A stretch of 64,000 bases of DNA. Source: Plumapathes pennacea. Lineage: Eukaryota > Cnidaria > Anthozoa > Antipatharia > Myriopathidae. Of the stretch, positions 44,783 to 55,831 are shown piece after piece. The stretch lies in contig OZ038462.1 in the NCBI GenBank assembly GCA_964036295.1, positions 3,913,501 through 3,977,500 on the forward strand, written 5' to 3'. The translations under genes and the position numbers were made by a program. The notes under the pieces were generated by a model. The model had not been told where the DNA came from and made no database searches. It saw only the letters and a program-made list of their open reading frames with translations. How positions within the stretch are numbered: position 1 is the first letter of the stretch; each line of letters begins with the position of its first letter.

Positions 44783-46063
44783 CTGTTGACAGGCCGTGTT
44801 GACGTTCCCGTCGTGACTGTCGGTGTCCGAAGCCTGGTTGACTATAAATCGCAGGGTTTCATCAAGTCATTCACAAACAAAGGGTTGCATCCACTACCTT
44901 TTGGTCGGGGTTACCGTTTTCTCCATTTAGGAAACAATGGCTGCCTCTCTCACAAATATTTTCTTCACAACTTGGATGTCAGTTGAAACAGCGCGCTCTT
45001 GGCCGCCATCTTTAAACCAACCTGGCCCAGTCCCCTGGACGAGTCTCGGTGAAGCCGCGCATGGCTCTGGGACGAGGTAGCAGTTTGTTGTTGAGCACGG
45101 CTGGAGCATAATGATGTCGTACGCATGTGTACATGCGCGCAGCAGATGTCACTTAACTAATCATCCGGACAGTATCCAATCGAGTCTCAGGCACGATAGT
45201 ATACTGCATTATTCGTTGGCAGCAAACACACCAAATCTGACAAAAAACAAAACGTCCGTGACGGCCTGCACTCTAAACTAGTACTCACCGACCTCCGTAG
45301 CAAGGTATAAAAAAAAAAAAAAAAAAAAAAATTGTGTTTACTGTCCAAAGTGAGAGGAGAACATTCAGCAAGCACAAGCGTTAAAGGTAAAATTTGTGAA
45401 TTATGCCGGGTTTCATAGAGCTCTCAATGGATGAATGAATGCTTTACTTAAACACGATAGTATAAAGCAGCATGGCTGGTGGGATCGTGTATTTATATCA
45501 AACTAATCTGTAATAATGGGAGTTGGTTTATAGATCATTAGCTTGTGTCATGGCCCAGGGAACTCTATAGTAACTATAAGGTAATGTGGCCTTTTCGGGC
45601 TAACGTCTAATAAATGGTTTTAAAATATGCAAAATAATCATCAAAAATAATACTTGTTAAATTGTCTGGAAACGTCAATGAGCCAGAACGCAACAAACCG
45701 GATAAAATATGGACTGGATCAATGTGAGACGTGAGGGAATTCAAAACAACAAACGTCATAGCAGAGTAGACCGGAAAAAAAAAACACGTTTACGTGCGAT
45801 GTACGCTGTATACTAATTTCTCATCTGTCCGACCCCTGTCTTCGAGTCTTCTACATAAACATATTTGGCGCGCTGTTGTTGCCGGAGTGCTCACAGTGCA
45901 AGGAAGAGGGGGCAAAGTGATATAAACGCTGTCACTCTAACGCCGTGGAACCCGGGTACTGACTTGGTTAAGCGGTTATTATGAATTTATCTTTACACGG
46001 GTATTTTAATTCAGTGTTGTGATATTGAGTTGTGTTTTTCGTTTTCTCCACTGTCTATTATAG
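44783..46063. other. divergent promoter region between HELQ and the TPR-CHAT gene
   Basis: The in-frame stop and upstream frame of HELQ lie at 44783-44870. Further right are a segment with gggactgggccaggttgg/ctgggacgag words, a poly-A run at about 45309-45331, and AT-rich DNA. No additional gene was recognised. Confidence 0.4.
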
Positions 46064-46153
46064 GGTTCGTACACTGTTGGTTGCTGTGAGGTGGAACTCT
46101 AACTACGTTGATCCGTGTTTGACAAAATTACTCCAGGAATTAGTTTCTGTAAG
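46064..46153 (+). other. possible non-coding 5' exon of the TPR-CHAT gene (variant A)
   Basis: Begins after an AG as ggttcgtacactgttggttg and ends at AAG|GTGAGTAAA. It is homologous to the exon at 46729-46813 (cgttcgtatactgctggtgg). The two look like duplicated alternative first or leader exons. It has no ATG continuing in frame. Confidence 0.45.
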
Positions 46154-46542
46154 GTGAGTAAATAGAATTATCGTCCGTTGGTTGGCGGTCCAGTCGGTTT
46201 GTATACGGTAACGAATCAGCGCTCGCTAAATGTAAGGTCTTCACAAAACAACAGCCTATTCAGACCAAAACATGATTGCTTCGTAAACAAGAAAATTGGA
46301 GCACAAACACTGCATAAAATTCTAATGTCACGTATCGTTTGGGTTACATAGTTACTTTTTGAAGATCAACATAGCAGCTAGGCTGTTATAGTTTGTATGA
46401 GTCTCTTGTGGTTGCATTTTCTATTTTTGTGGTGGCAATCTTGTGTACTTCTACAGGCACGATTGTTAATGGTTTTGGCCGACCATTGAATAAGGTTTTA
46501 ACCAAAAAGTTCTGACTGTTTGTAATGTTTAAACCTAAATCC

Positions 46543-46690
46543 AATGGTTTTCAAAAGAGCAAAATCAAATCCTTGTCTTTATATCGCATACTAAACTCAG
46601 ATTTATTGGTTTTCAAAAGAGCAAAATCAAAGACTCTTATATCGCATACTAAACTCAAATTTAATGGTTTTCAAAAGAAAAAAAATCGAA
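46543..46690. repeat. degenerate tandem repeat 'aatggttttcaaaagagcaa'
   Basis: The phrase recurs at 46543, about 46614 and 46663, with tatatcgcatactaaactca between copies. It lies just upstream of the second leader exon. Confidence 0.75.
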
Positions 46691-46805
46691 AACGTTTGTA
46701 ATAGTTGTAATGGTTTTTCAGTTTTCAGCGTTCGTATACTGCTGGTGGTTTTGAACTGGAACCTTCACAAACCTAATCAGTTTCAGTGACAGGAAGATCT
46801 TCGCT

Positions 46806-49800
46806 ATGACTACGTGAGTGTATAACTTATCACAATAACATAAGTGTTGTACGTCTATCACAGGGTTCATTTGATCTGCAACAGTATTTTCAGATCATAT
46901 TCCAACGCACCCGGTTGTCCAACTTATCTTTTTTCATTTTCTGTTTTATTAGTGTACTACAGTAATCTCGAGCAGTGTAACAGAGCCGTAAAGGAATGAC
47001 AAACACACCTGGATATCTACCAGGCACTATAGAAGAATGTCAGAGAAAAAAAGAAAAAATCTATGCACAGCATAATGAGATATGATATTGAAAATTCACT
47101 GATATTATTTATGTAAAAATATTTGTATGAATGCATTGACCATGTGTGAAAGTGATAAGATTGCCTTTAATAAGATATTTTATAAAATTAATATTTGGAA
47201 AGTCATGTTCATTATACTCTTGAACATTGCAACTACAACAATTGATAACAAATATACAACAGAACCGAACCGTGTTCTATATTATAGAGGCCTGGGACGG
47301 CACGAGAAGGCCATACGCCAACAGGAAACAGACCTGAAAATCGCAACACAAAGTGGAGACAAAGCAGGTCAAGGACGTGCTAATAGCAACCTTGGTATCT
47401 GCTATAAAAATATGGGGCAGTACGACAAGGCTATACATCATCATCAAGTAGCTCTGAACATAGCAACACAGATTGGATACAAAGCAGGCGAAGGACGTGA
47501 AAATTGCAACCTTGGTATCTGCTACAAGAATATGGGGCAGTACGACAAGGCTATACATCATCATCAAATAGACCTGGACATCGCAACACAGATTGGAGAC
47601 AAGGCAGGCGAAGGACGCGCTAATGGCAGCCTTGGGGTCTGTTATTGCCTTTTGGGGCAGTACGATAAAGCTATACAATATAATCAAATACAACTGAAGA
47701 TTGTGACAAAGATTGGAGACAAGGCAGGCAAAGGACTTGCTAATGGAAACCTTGGTGTCTGTTATCAGAAAATGGGAGAATACGACAAGGCCATGCATCA
47801 TCATCAAATGCATCTGAACATCGCAACAGAGATTGAGGATGAAGCAGGCAAAGGACGCGCCAATTGCAACCTTGGTATTTGTTATCAGAATATGGGGCAG
47901 TACGAGAAGGCCATACATCACCACCAAAAACATTTAAACATCGTAAAACAAATTGGACACATGGCAAGCGAAGGTCGTGCGAATGGCAATCTTGGTAACT
48001 GTTATTTGGATATGGGTCAGTACGACAAGGCAATACATCATCATCAAATAGACCTGAACATCGCAATACGGATTGGAGACAAGGCAGGCAAAGGACGTGC
48101 TAATGGCAACCTTGGTGTCTGTTATAAGAATATGGGTCAGTACGACAAGGCCATACATCATCATAAAATATACCTAAGCATCGCAACACAGATTGGAGAC
48201 AAGGCAGGCGAAGGACTTGCAAATGGCAACCTTGGTATCTGTTATAAGCGTATGGGTCAGTACGACAAGGCAATACATCATCATCAAATAGACCTGAACA
48301 TCGCAACGCGGATTGGAGACAAGGCAGGCAAAGGACGAGCTAATGGGAACCTTGGTATCTGCTATACGAATATGGGTCAGTACGACAAGGCCATACAGCA
48401 TTATCAAATGGATCTGAATGTTGCAACACAGATTGGAGACAAGGCAGGCGAAGGAAGGGCTAATTGCAATCTGGGTAACTGTTATCTGAATATGGGGCAG
48501 TGCGACAAGGCCATGCATCATCATCAAATGCACCTGAACATCGCAACACAGATTGGAGACAAGGCAGGCGAAGGACGTGCTAATGGGAACCTTGGCATCT
48601 GCTATGACATTATTGGGCAGTACGACAAGGCCATACATCATCATCAAATAAACTTAAACATCGCGACACAAATTGGAGACCATTCAGGCGCAGGGCTTGC
48701 TAATGGCAGCCTTGGTAACTGTTTTCGGAATATGGGGCAGTACGACAAGGCTATACATCATCATCAAATATACCTGAATATCGCAACACAGATTGGAGAC
48801 AAAGCAGGTAAAGGAGGTGCTAATGGCAACCTTGGTCTTTGTTATCAGGATGCGGGGCAGTACGACAAGGCTCTACATCATCATCAAACACATCTGGACA
48901 TCGCAAAACAAATTGGAGACAAAGCAGGAGAAGGGCGTGCTAATGGAAACCTTGGTGTCTGTTACTGGAACTTGTCGCAGCTCGACAAAGCAGAAACTAA
49001 GCTGGCCGAATGCGTTGCATTACAAGAGGAATTGTTTCATGACACACCAAAACTGGATGAATCAAAAGTATCCATCCTTGACACTTTTGTCTACTTCCTC
49101 AGCGCATATATTGTAGTCCTTATTTCAAGAGGCACGACCAACAAAGCGCTGCTTACTGCCGAGAACAAACGATCAAGAGCCTTAGCGGATCTTATGCTTT
49201 CTCGTCATCATCCTCGAAGTACTAAAGGTCCTAGTACGGCTGATGTTTTGGACTTTTCCACGTTGCTTGAAATAGTGAAGGCTGTTGGGACAACGGTCCT
49301 CTACTACGCGTTGCTTGGTTCCGAACTTTGCTTTTGGGTCATAAAGCCGAATGGCGACGTGACGTTTAGAAATCATTGTGTTAAAGGGAAGGAATTTTTA
49401 ACGGGTAAATATGGCTCTAGTCGTATGAACTTGTACAAACTGATTAACAAAACTAGGGAGTTAATGAGATCAGGTTGCACACTCAAGTGCGAAGACCGTT
49501 CCCTATCGTTTCTGTACCCAGAAGGAACATTACAACAAAAAGAGAACCAGAGGAATGCAAGATTAGCGAAGATGCGTGCAGGTTTGTCAGTTTCACTCCC
49601 AGTAATGTCGCATGACAACTACACCTGTACCCCGAATGACCAAAGAACGACCGTAACAGCACAAAGATCGGGGGAGAATGACCCTGCAAAAGTCCAGGAC
49701 AAGCCTGCGAAAGTACGGAACAATCTTATGGAGACCTACAACGAGCCTGCAAAGATCCAGGAAAATGTTACAGCGACCCATGAAGAGTCTCCAAAGAAAC

Positions 49801-50936
49801 AAGAAAATCTTGCAGAGAGCCAAGATGAGCCTGCAAAGATACAAGACAATCTTGCAGAGAGCCAAGACGAGCCCGTACAAATCCAGGAAAACGAGCCTGC
49901 AAAGAGTCAGGAAAATGTTACAGAGGGCCAAGACGAGCCTACAAAGATCCAGGACAATCTACTTGCAAAGACCACAGACGAGCCTGTAAAAATCCAGGAA
50001 AATATTGCAGAGACCACATACGAGCCTGAAGAAATCCATGCCGAGAACAGACAACCGAATCTCTTCGACAGGCTTCAAGAAATGTATGATAACGTCCTGG
50101 GGCCCGTAAGAGAGTTTTTAGAAGAACCTCAAGTAGTGGTCGTACCTGATGGCTCCATCCCTTTGCTTCCATTTGCCTGCCTAGTCGATGAAGATGGATG
50201 CTTCGTAGCAGGTGAGCTGCAGATTAGACTGGTGCCATCACTAGCAATAGCAAAGATGATCAGTGAGTACCCAAAAGAACACCAAGGCGAGGCATGTCCT
50301 CTGATAATGGGAGATCCTGAAGTGTGCGAGTTTGAGGACGGCGGTTGGCACTATGAGAAAGCAAGCAGACTACCACATGCAAATGCAGAGGCCCGCATGA
50401 TCGCCAATTTGCTTAATGTCCAACCTTTAACGGGTAAGAAAGCTACCAAAGAAAGCTTTCTTCAAAAAATTGAAAGTGCAAATTTGATCCACGTGGCAGC
50501 TCACGGAGATAGTAACAGAGGAGAGATCCTTCTCGCTCCGAGCCCTGACATCAAAAAGAAGACAATTTACAAGGAAGACTTCATGCTGACACTCTCCGAC
50601 TTGGAACAGAAACGACTGAGGGCCCAGCTTGTTGTTCTAAGCTGCTGTCACAGCGGTCAAGGTGACGTCAGAGCTGAAGGAGTGGTCGGCATCGCTCGTG
50701 CATTCCTCGGAGCTGGAGCTCGTGCAGTTCTCGTGACGCTTTGGGCAATTAGTGATGAGGCCACTTTTTTCTTTATGGAAAATTTCTACAGACAGCTTGT
50801 TGGCGGAAAAAGCGCAAGCGAAGCACTCGACAAAGCAATGGAAGCCATGAGAGATGATGAAAAATTCAGATTTCCCCACTATTGGGCGCCGTTTGTTCTT
50901 GTGGGTGAAGATGTGACTCCATTCAGTGTTCAGTGA
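46806..50936 (+). CDS. TPR-CHAT protein (tetratricopeptide array with caspase-like CHAT domain)
   Basis: Proposed model: ATG at 46806 in a small exon ending 46813, spliced in frame to 47288-50936, giving MTTGLGRHEKAI... The long frame opens further left, but that N-terminus (47127-47287) looks intronic. The first ~570 residues of the main exon are one partial and fourteen 40-residue TPR units (NGNLGxCYxNMGQYDKAIHHHQ), 47382 on. A helical linker follows, then the CHAT region from about 49.2 kb. The CHAT region is interrupted by a repetitive acidic linker (49675-50045) and resumes at VVVVPDGSIPLLPFACL. The catalytic pair is seen: His in HVAAHGD (codon 50502-50504) and Cys in LSCCHSG (second Cys, 50646-50648). 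The typical C-terminus VLVTLWAISDE ... HYWAPFVLVGE is complete. CHAT domains are caspase/separase-clan peptidases. Known TPR-CHAT proteins include bacterial CRISPR-linked Craspase and many cnidarian proteins of unknown role. The partner and substrate are unknown here. Confidence 0.85.
47382..49061 (+). repeat. exact 120-bp coding repeat array (14 TPR units)
   Basis: Units start at 47382 and every 120 bp to 48942, with no insertion or deletion in over 1.6 kb. Each encodes 40 residues beginning N-x-N/S-L-G-x-C-Y. The units are highly alike at DNA level (ggagacaaggcaggcgaagg, acaaggccatacatcatcat). The last unit diverges after LSQLDKAE. Confidence 0.95.
49675..50045 (+). repeat. repetitive linker coding region (EPAKIQxN units)
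   Basis: About nine units of 11-14 residues built on D/E-E-P-x-K-I-Q-D/E-N-x-A-E lie inside the CHAT region. Their DNA units share gagcctgcaaagatccagga. They vary in length by whole codons and are probably a flexible, charged loop. Confidence 0.85.
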
Positions 50937-51507
50937 AGGTACGTAACAACGTTTACAGCTTGTATCACGTACATAACCTCACTAAAGTAACGGTCCAACC
51001 ACTTACTGGTTTCACACAACGAAGTGTCACGATTGTACTACACAGACAAAAAGTAGTGTGATATATATGGGTTAGGGACCTGATATAATTTGTCGGCTGT
51101 GGTGGTGTATTTTTTGTAAGATCTGCTGATTGTACGCATTTACCCATCGTAACATCCCGATCAACGAGTAGCGTATGAATTCCAGATTTCATAGGACATT
51201 TAATAATGAGATATCACAAAAGTTTGACAATTTTTAATTCTCGTCCAAATGCTTCAAACTCTTACCCTCGCTTCAGTCATTAATGTCGAGTCTGAACTAA
51301 TACTATTGAGTGTTTAGATTTGTTCGAACCTTAAGAAAAGTTTTTGTTGTTATCACTACATGCACCCATTGACTTTACCTTTTCTTATGCAGGCTGTAAC
51401 TCACCCCATTCTGCTTGACCAGTGTGTTGAAGCCATCAAAGGCAAAAGACAAAAGCAAAGAGCTGTACCAAGTGAACGTGTGAATTAGTTTATATCTGCC
51501 ATATTTA

Positions 51508-51715
51508 ACCCTCTTACCCCTGAGCTTAGAATACAAATTCTCCTAACTACTCAAGAAGAAAATGTACGAGTGATGTAGTGAGAATTGCTGGGCCAATCAG
51601 CTTTCGTCTGAGTAAATTATCAGGCAGCAAATTCCCTAACCCATCATATAACTCTGGTGAGAGACTGACAGAAGAAAATTGAAGTTGACCACTCTCAGGA
51701 GTGAAAGGATTAAAG
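51508..51715. mobile_element. MITE of the 'CACTCCCAAG' family, copy
   Basis: Shares the order 'aagaaaatgtacgagtgatg ... tcagctttcgtctgagtaa ... ctggtgagagactg ... aagttgaccactc..ggagtgaaaggattaa' with 54428-54643 and 61045-61243. Short inverted ends (ttaaccctctta / ggagtgaaaggattaa) fit a degenerate MITE. Confidence 0.75.
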
Positions 51716-51778
51716 GAACGTCAGTATAAGTCAAAGAATGCATTTAATTTTTTCTTCGTCAAGTAAAGCCCCGAGGTT

Positions 51779-52129
51779 ATTACACGGGAAGGAGTGCAAT
51801 ACGGCGGAGTATTTTGACAAGTCGGTTTTTATTTTTTCGAGCCTGCTTCAGGCGAGAAAAAATAAAACTGACGAGTAAAATTACAGCCGTATTGCACGAC
51901 TTTTCGTGTAATAAATTGTTTATTATACGACAAGCGAAGCAGGGCAAACGTTTTCGCCGCGCGAAAAATGGAACAAAAAATGACGCGTTCGTAAACTTTG
52001 CTTGCGAAAATTGATCACGTAAGCTTATTAACCAGTTGATCTGGTTCCTGACGAGTGCAATACGCTCCCATCTTTGCACTCGTTTTGGGCCTTTATTTGC
52101 ACTCGAAAATGTGAAGTCGTGTAATAGTA
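51779..52129. mobile_element. possible inverted-repeat element with tattacacg ends
   Basis: The left end ttacacggga and right end cgtgtaatag are complementary. Internal gtgcaatacggcg / gccgtattgcac also pair, and gacgagtgcaatacgc recurs. The nested inverted repeats suggest a foldback element or two nested MITEs. Confidence 0.55.
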
Positions 52130-53054
52130 GTTAAAACTGTAGAAATCCAAATACCGGCAGTGCTTCTGAGATTTGAGATTAACTTACAATTTATATAAGT
52201 GAATTATATAGCCGGAGCAGCTTTAGAAAATAAAATGCCCTTTTTCTTTTCAATAATTGTGTGGCTAATGGTTTGGGCGCCGAGATCAACGTTTGAACAA
52301 AAACTCGTCACCAGCTATCTGAAGCATGAAACAGAGCTGTTGTGAAATAGGAATCAAAAATGAGAAGCGCATGAAAAAATGAACACTACAGTGAACTCTC
52401 TCTAAGGCGGAGTGACGCTGATTAACGTTAATTTAGTGCCCACCTTATTAGAGTTATAAACTACATTTAAAAACCTTGCACTTTTTCATGGAAACTTCGT
52501 CTTTAAATAGAACAAGGTTTCGCTAATATAGTAACTGGTTAGATTATTAGTATAAAGTGTATTAAATGTCGCGAGACAAATAGTAAAGCAGGTTTTGATT
52601 GGGCTCGTGTTTCCCACTGAGCGGTATTTTGTATTTCTCATTTCATTTCATCGCTGCATGCAGTCCTCTCTTGGTCAATCTTTATACAGATATCGCTTGA
52701 AATAAAGAAAGACAATCCCTATCTAGCAGTTTTTATTTCCTGTTCACAAAACCTTTACATGTGAGGATAAATAGGACATATTCGCTTTGAGCGCGATGAA
52801 GATATCATGCAGTTTTTAAAACTGAAGAAATATCCTGGTATTTCATCGATATATCTGTATTAACAAAATGCTATATTTTTTGCATTCCACAACCGTTAAT
52901 AAAAACGAGTTAATGAAATGAAATAACTTAACAAGATTATATGAAAAAGCGTGTTCGGAAACTCAAGGTATAATCTGAAGTAAATATTACACTGACTACA
53001 AGCAGGCAAGGACAGGTAATAGTCTCCTTGGCAACATATTTTCATGGACTCTGT

Positions 53055-54187
53055 TCACCACACGTAGTTTCCAAACCAATGATTTGTGCTGGCGTTGTCG
53101 CTGCTCGAACAGCGAAAGCTAGGATTGTAGTGCTTGTAATACCCAAAGTTGTCTTCGTCGATCACAAATCCCGGGCTGCTTCCAAACTCACACATATTGA
53201 CAGAACTATTGTGATGCAGCAATACAGAAGAAGATTGCCACCAGGCACTTGTACAGCCAATACAATCGTGGCCTCGGACATTCATATATATGACCTTCCC
53301 GCATTCGCCAAATCCGTTAAAAGTCAGCGGGTCAAACTCCGTGAATTCGGCGCGCATGTAATCGGTATACTCCAGACCGTACACGGGAAAACTGCAGGTC
53401 GCGCGCCAGTGGGTGGTGTTGGCTCTCAGATCTGTTATCCTCTTGAGTGACATCCTGTAGGCCTCCCAGTTCGGAGTATCTTCGTTCACTGGCGCGTCTT
53501 TGTAAAATGGTGCTGATCTGAACTCTTGCATCGCTCTGTTTGCGTGGCTTTGAGACATAACTAGGGTCCAGACCACACCTCCAGGCTGGGTGGGGAGTTC
53601 GCAGTGCACATCAAATGACTTCCCTGCACTATCTTCAATACGATAAGTTCCAGAATTTCGTTCACCATCCAGCCAATAGTCGACGCAGCTCGCAGGATAC
53701 TTTACTATGGTAGACTTTGCTGTAGGAGACTGAGCCTAGATGAAATTCAGTCATAAAGCCAGTTTAATAAATAGCAGCTACAGACCCTCGTTCGCTCGTT
53801 TCTCCCGACCCCTCGTTCATTTTCATGTTGTACAATTATTCTAAAAACTGTTAAGCGCAGTATGCTACTCACCGGTTTCTTGAGGATAGCTTGAACAAAC
53901 ACAACCCCAGGTTTGTACTGTAAATCAGCATCCACCCTTTCTGCACTGTTAAGTTCACACAAACCTTGCTGTGCTCCGGACAAGTTGTAGTTGTAAGACT
54001 TGCACCGGTCGTGAGACAGACATCGATGAGCACAAGAAAACGAATCTTCTGTGTTGAAGGAGGCGAAGCTGTAACCGACCAACGCGTAGTCTTGTATTGC
54101 TGAACCGTACATTTCCTGGGAAGATTGTTGGAATGAAAATGGCAGCGAGAACAGCAGAAGAAAATACAGTTTTGTTTCGCACGTCAT
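53055..54187 (-). CDS. secreted PAN/apple plus fibrinogen-like domain protein (331 aa)
   Basis: Two exons: 53873-54187 (105 codons exactly) and 53055-53735, joined in phase 0 through GT-AG. The start MTCETKLYFLLLFSLPFSF is a signal peptide. Residues 30-100 form a PAN/apple-like module with the cysteine pattern CAHRCLSHDRCKSYNYN ... GLCELN. The second exon opens with SCVDYWLDGERNSGTYRI, continues with a fibrinogen-like start (VHCELPTQPGGVVWTLV in place of the usual GGWTV), and has further cysteines (GECGKV, DCIGCTSAWW, NMCEFGS). These PAN-fibrinogen-like proteins are common in anthozoans and are thought to act as secreted lectin-like or adhesion proteins; a function here is inference. Four or more N-glycosylation sites (NTT, NSS, NAS) fit secretion. 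The canonical fibrinogen calcium site is not evident. Confidence 0.8.
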
Positions 54188-54427
54188 TGTTGACAGTGAA
54201 ATCCGGAATCAGTCTTGCGCTGTACTTAACTTTTATACACGTCCTTTTAGGTTTTTTTTTAATTATAACTATAAAAAAAAATTGTATTGTCGTCAGTAAA
54301 GAGGGGGGTCTTGATTATTTTTGATAAAAATCCGTTTATAGCTGCTCCCCACATGACAATTTTGTCACGCCTTTAGCTGATAACAGATCATTTACAAATC
54401 GGGAGCTGTTGTTTAGATATGTTTATT

Positions 54428-54643
54428 TTCACTCCCAAGCTCAAAAAAGAGATTTTTTTAACCTTTTCAGAAGAAAATGTACAAGTGATGTAGTGGGTAG
54501 TGTGAATCATTCGATAGTTTAATCAGCGTTCATTTGAACAAGGCATCAAAAGCCAAGTTCTCCTTACTTTACGATATATTTCTGGTGAGAAACTGGAGGA
54601 GAAAATTGGAGCTGGCCACTTTGGGAGCGAGTGAAAGGTTTAA
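54428..54643. mobile_element. MITE of the 'CACTCCCAAG' family, best-bounded copy
   Basis: The ends ttcactcccaag and ttgggagcgagtg are imperfect inverted repeats. The interior matches 51508-51715 (aagaaaatgtacaagtgatg; ctggtgagaaactggagg). Confidence 0.75.
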
Positions 54644-54835
54644 ACGCTGCCTGAATACTTGTTATATAAATAACAGCTGCTATTTTATCTTCTTGTATCT
54701 TTTATCTCCCACAAACAGAAACTGGTCGTGCGTGGGTAGCTGTTCTTTCAAACGCATAATCTGTTCTATTTGAACTTTGTGCTAATTAACTCTGTGCCAA
54801 GTTCACCATCATCTCTTATCAGGAAAACGTATATG

Positions 54836-54961
54836 AAACCAAAACGTTTTCTTTCTTTCTTTCTTTCTTTTCTTTTCTTTTTTCTTTTTTTTTTTTAAAT
54901 TTTAATTCTTTAAAGATATACGAAAATTGTAAGACATGGTCAAATGTGATTTATACCTTCG
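54836..54961. repeat. dispersed repeat shared with 17765-17883
   Basis: A (TTTCT)n tract followed by ttctttaaagatatacgaa through tttataccttcg, in the same orientation as the copy at 17.8 kb and about 90% alike. Confidence 0.8.
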
Positions 54962-55831
54962 CACAGTTACTAGAGGGAGTCTCCTCCACTATGCTGTCGC
55001 CAATAAGCTTCTCTTTTCTAGATCCAAAAACTTTCGATTCGATTGTCGCTTCAGGGCGCGTTTGATTGGGTGATTCCGGAATAGGAATACTGATTGATAA
55101 AATATTTTGTTTTGCAGCTGAATTATGTCGAAATGTATCGGGAGCTGTTCGAAATGTCAGCGTGAAGGTTTTGAAAACAATCCCGAAATTCTTTTTCCCC
55201 AGAACAAGCAAAACAGACCATAGGCGCCAATTCAATTGCAAAGCAACGGCTGTAATTCAAAACAGCTCTTTATTTACAATGTAAAAACCTATATAAAATG
55301 AACAATAAATATATAGTCCTTGATATAAATTACACATTTGCAATCCTTTTCTATCTTTGTTTACCCATAAAACCTGTGTCTATGACAATATGGCCCGTTT
55401 CAAACGTCGAACTTTTCATGTGTCGAACTTAATGAAAAATTAGTATAAACGATGGAATTCGGTCATTTGCATTGAGTTCGGTTCGACCAATGTCCCGCAC
55501 GGTCCTCATGAAAATGTTCGTGGGGATCTGGTACCCAGTGTCTTGGCATGACAAAGTGGAAAAGGACCTGAGCACTTCGCATCCTTCGTTTCTTTGCTTC
55601 ACAGTCATAGAGTTAACTTTATCACGCCTTGAACTTCACTACTCGTCACATACCACATGAATATTCACGTCACAGACAGCACGAGTTTCCGCTGACCAAC
55701 ATGAACGGCCGTTCGTGACGTCAGGCTTGGTCGGGTCCACTCAACCTTCGTGAAAGCCTGGAACTAGGCTGATCATGGTGGTCTGGACCTCATACCACGT
55801 GTGCACCCACCTTCATCTTTAAGAGAAGATA

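Larger units (their letters stand above)
50937..53054. other. intergenic, with two MITE-like elements
   Basis: Begins with a splice donor (AG|GTACGT) just after the TPR-CHAT stop and an acceptor-like tract ending at 51392, so a 3' untranslated intron is possible. Elements at 51508-51715 and 51779-52129 are listed separately. The remainder (52130-53054) is AT-rich and holds no recognised gene. Confidence 0.45.
54188..55831. other. spacer between the PAN-fibrinogen gene and CEP290
   Basis: Contains the promoter of the PAN-fibrinogen gene (ttttataca near 54232 on the plus strand) and the repeats listed at 54428-54643 and 54836-54961. Around 55390-55500 are 'gtcgaacttttcatgtgtcgaac' words that look like another degraded element. 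The 3' untranslated region of CEP290 should lie at its right end. No further gene was recognised. Confidence 0.45.

Noticed and set aside
47127-47287. Hydrophobic N-terminus (VMFIILLNIATTTI) as a signal or membrane anchor of the TPR-CHAT protein
   Set aside because: The stretch is AT-rich with intron-like composition and ends in an acceptor (TATAG) that joins in frame to a short upstream ATG exon. It is not excluded without transcripts.
47277-48647. Long open frames antisense to the TPR array (up to 218 codons)
   Set aside because: They follow from the exact 120-bp repeat: a frame open in one unit is open in all. Their products are repeats with no family resemblance.
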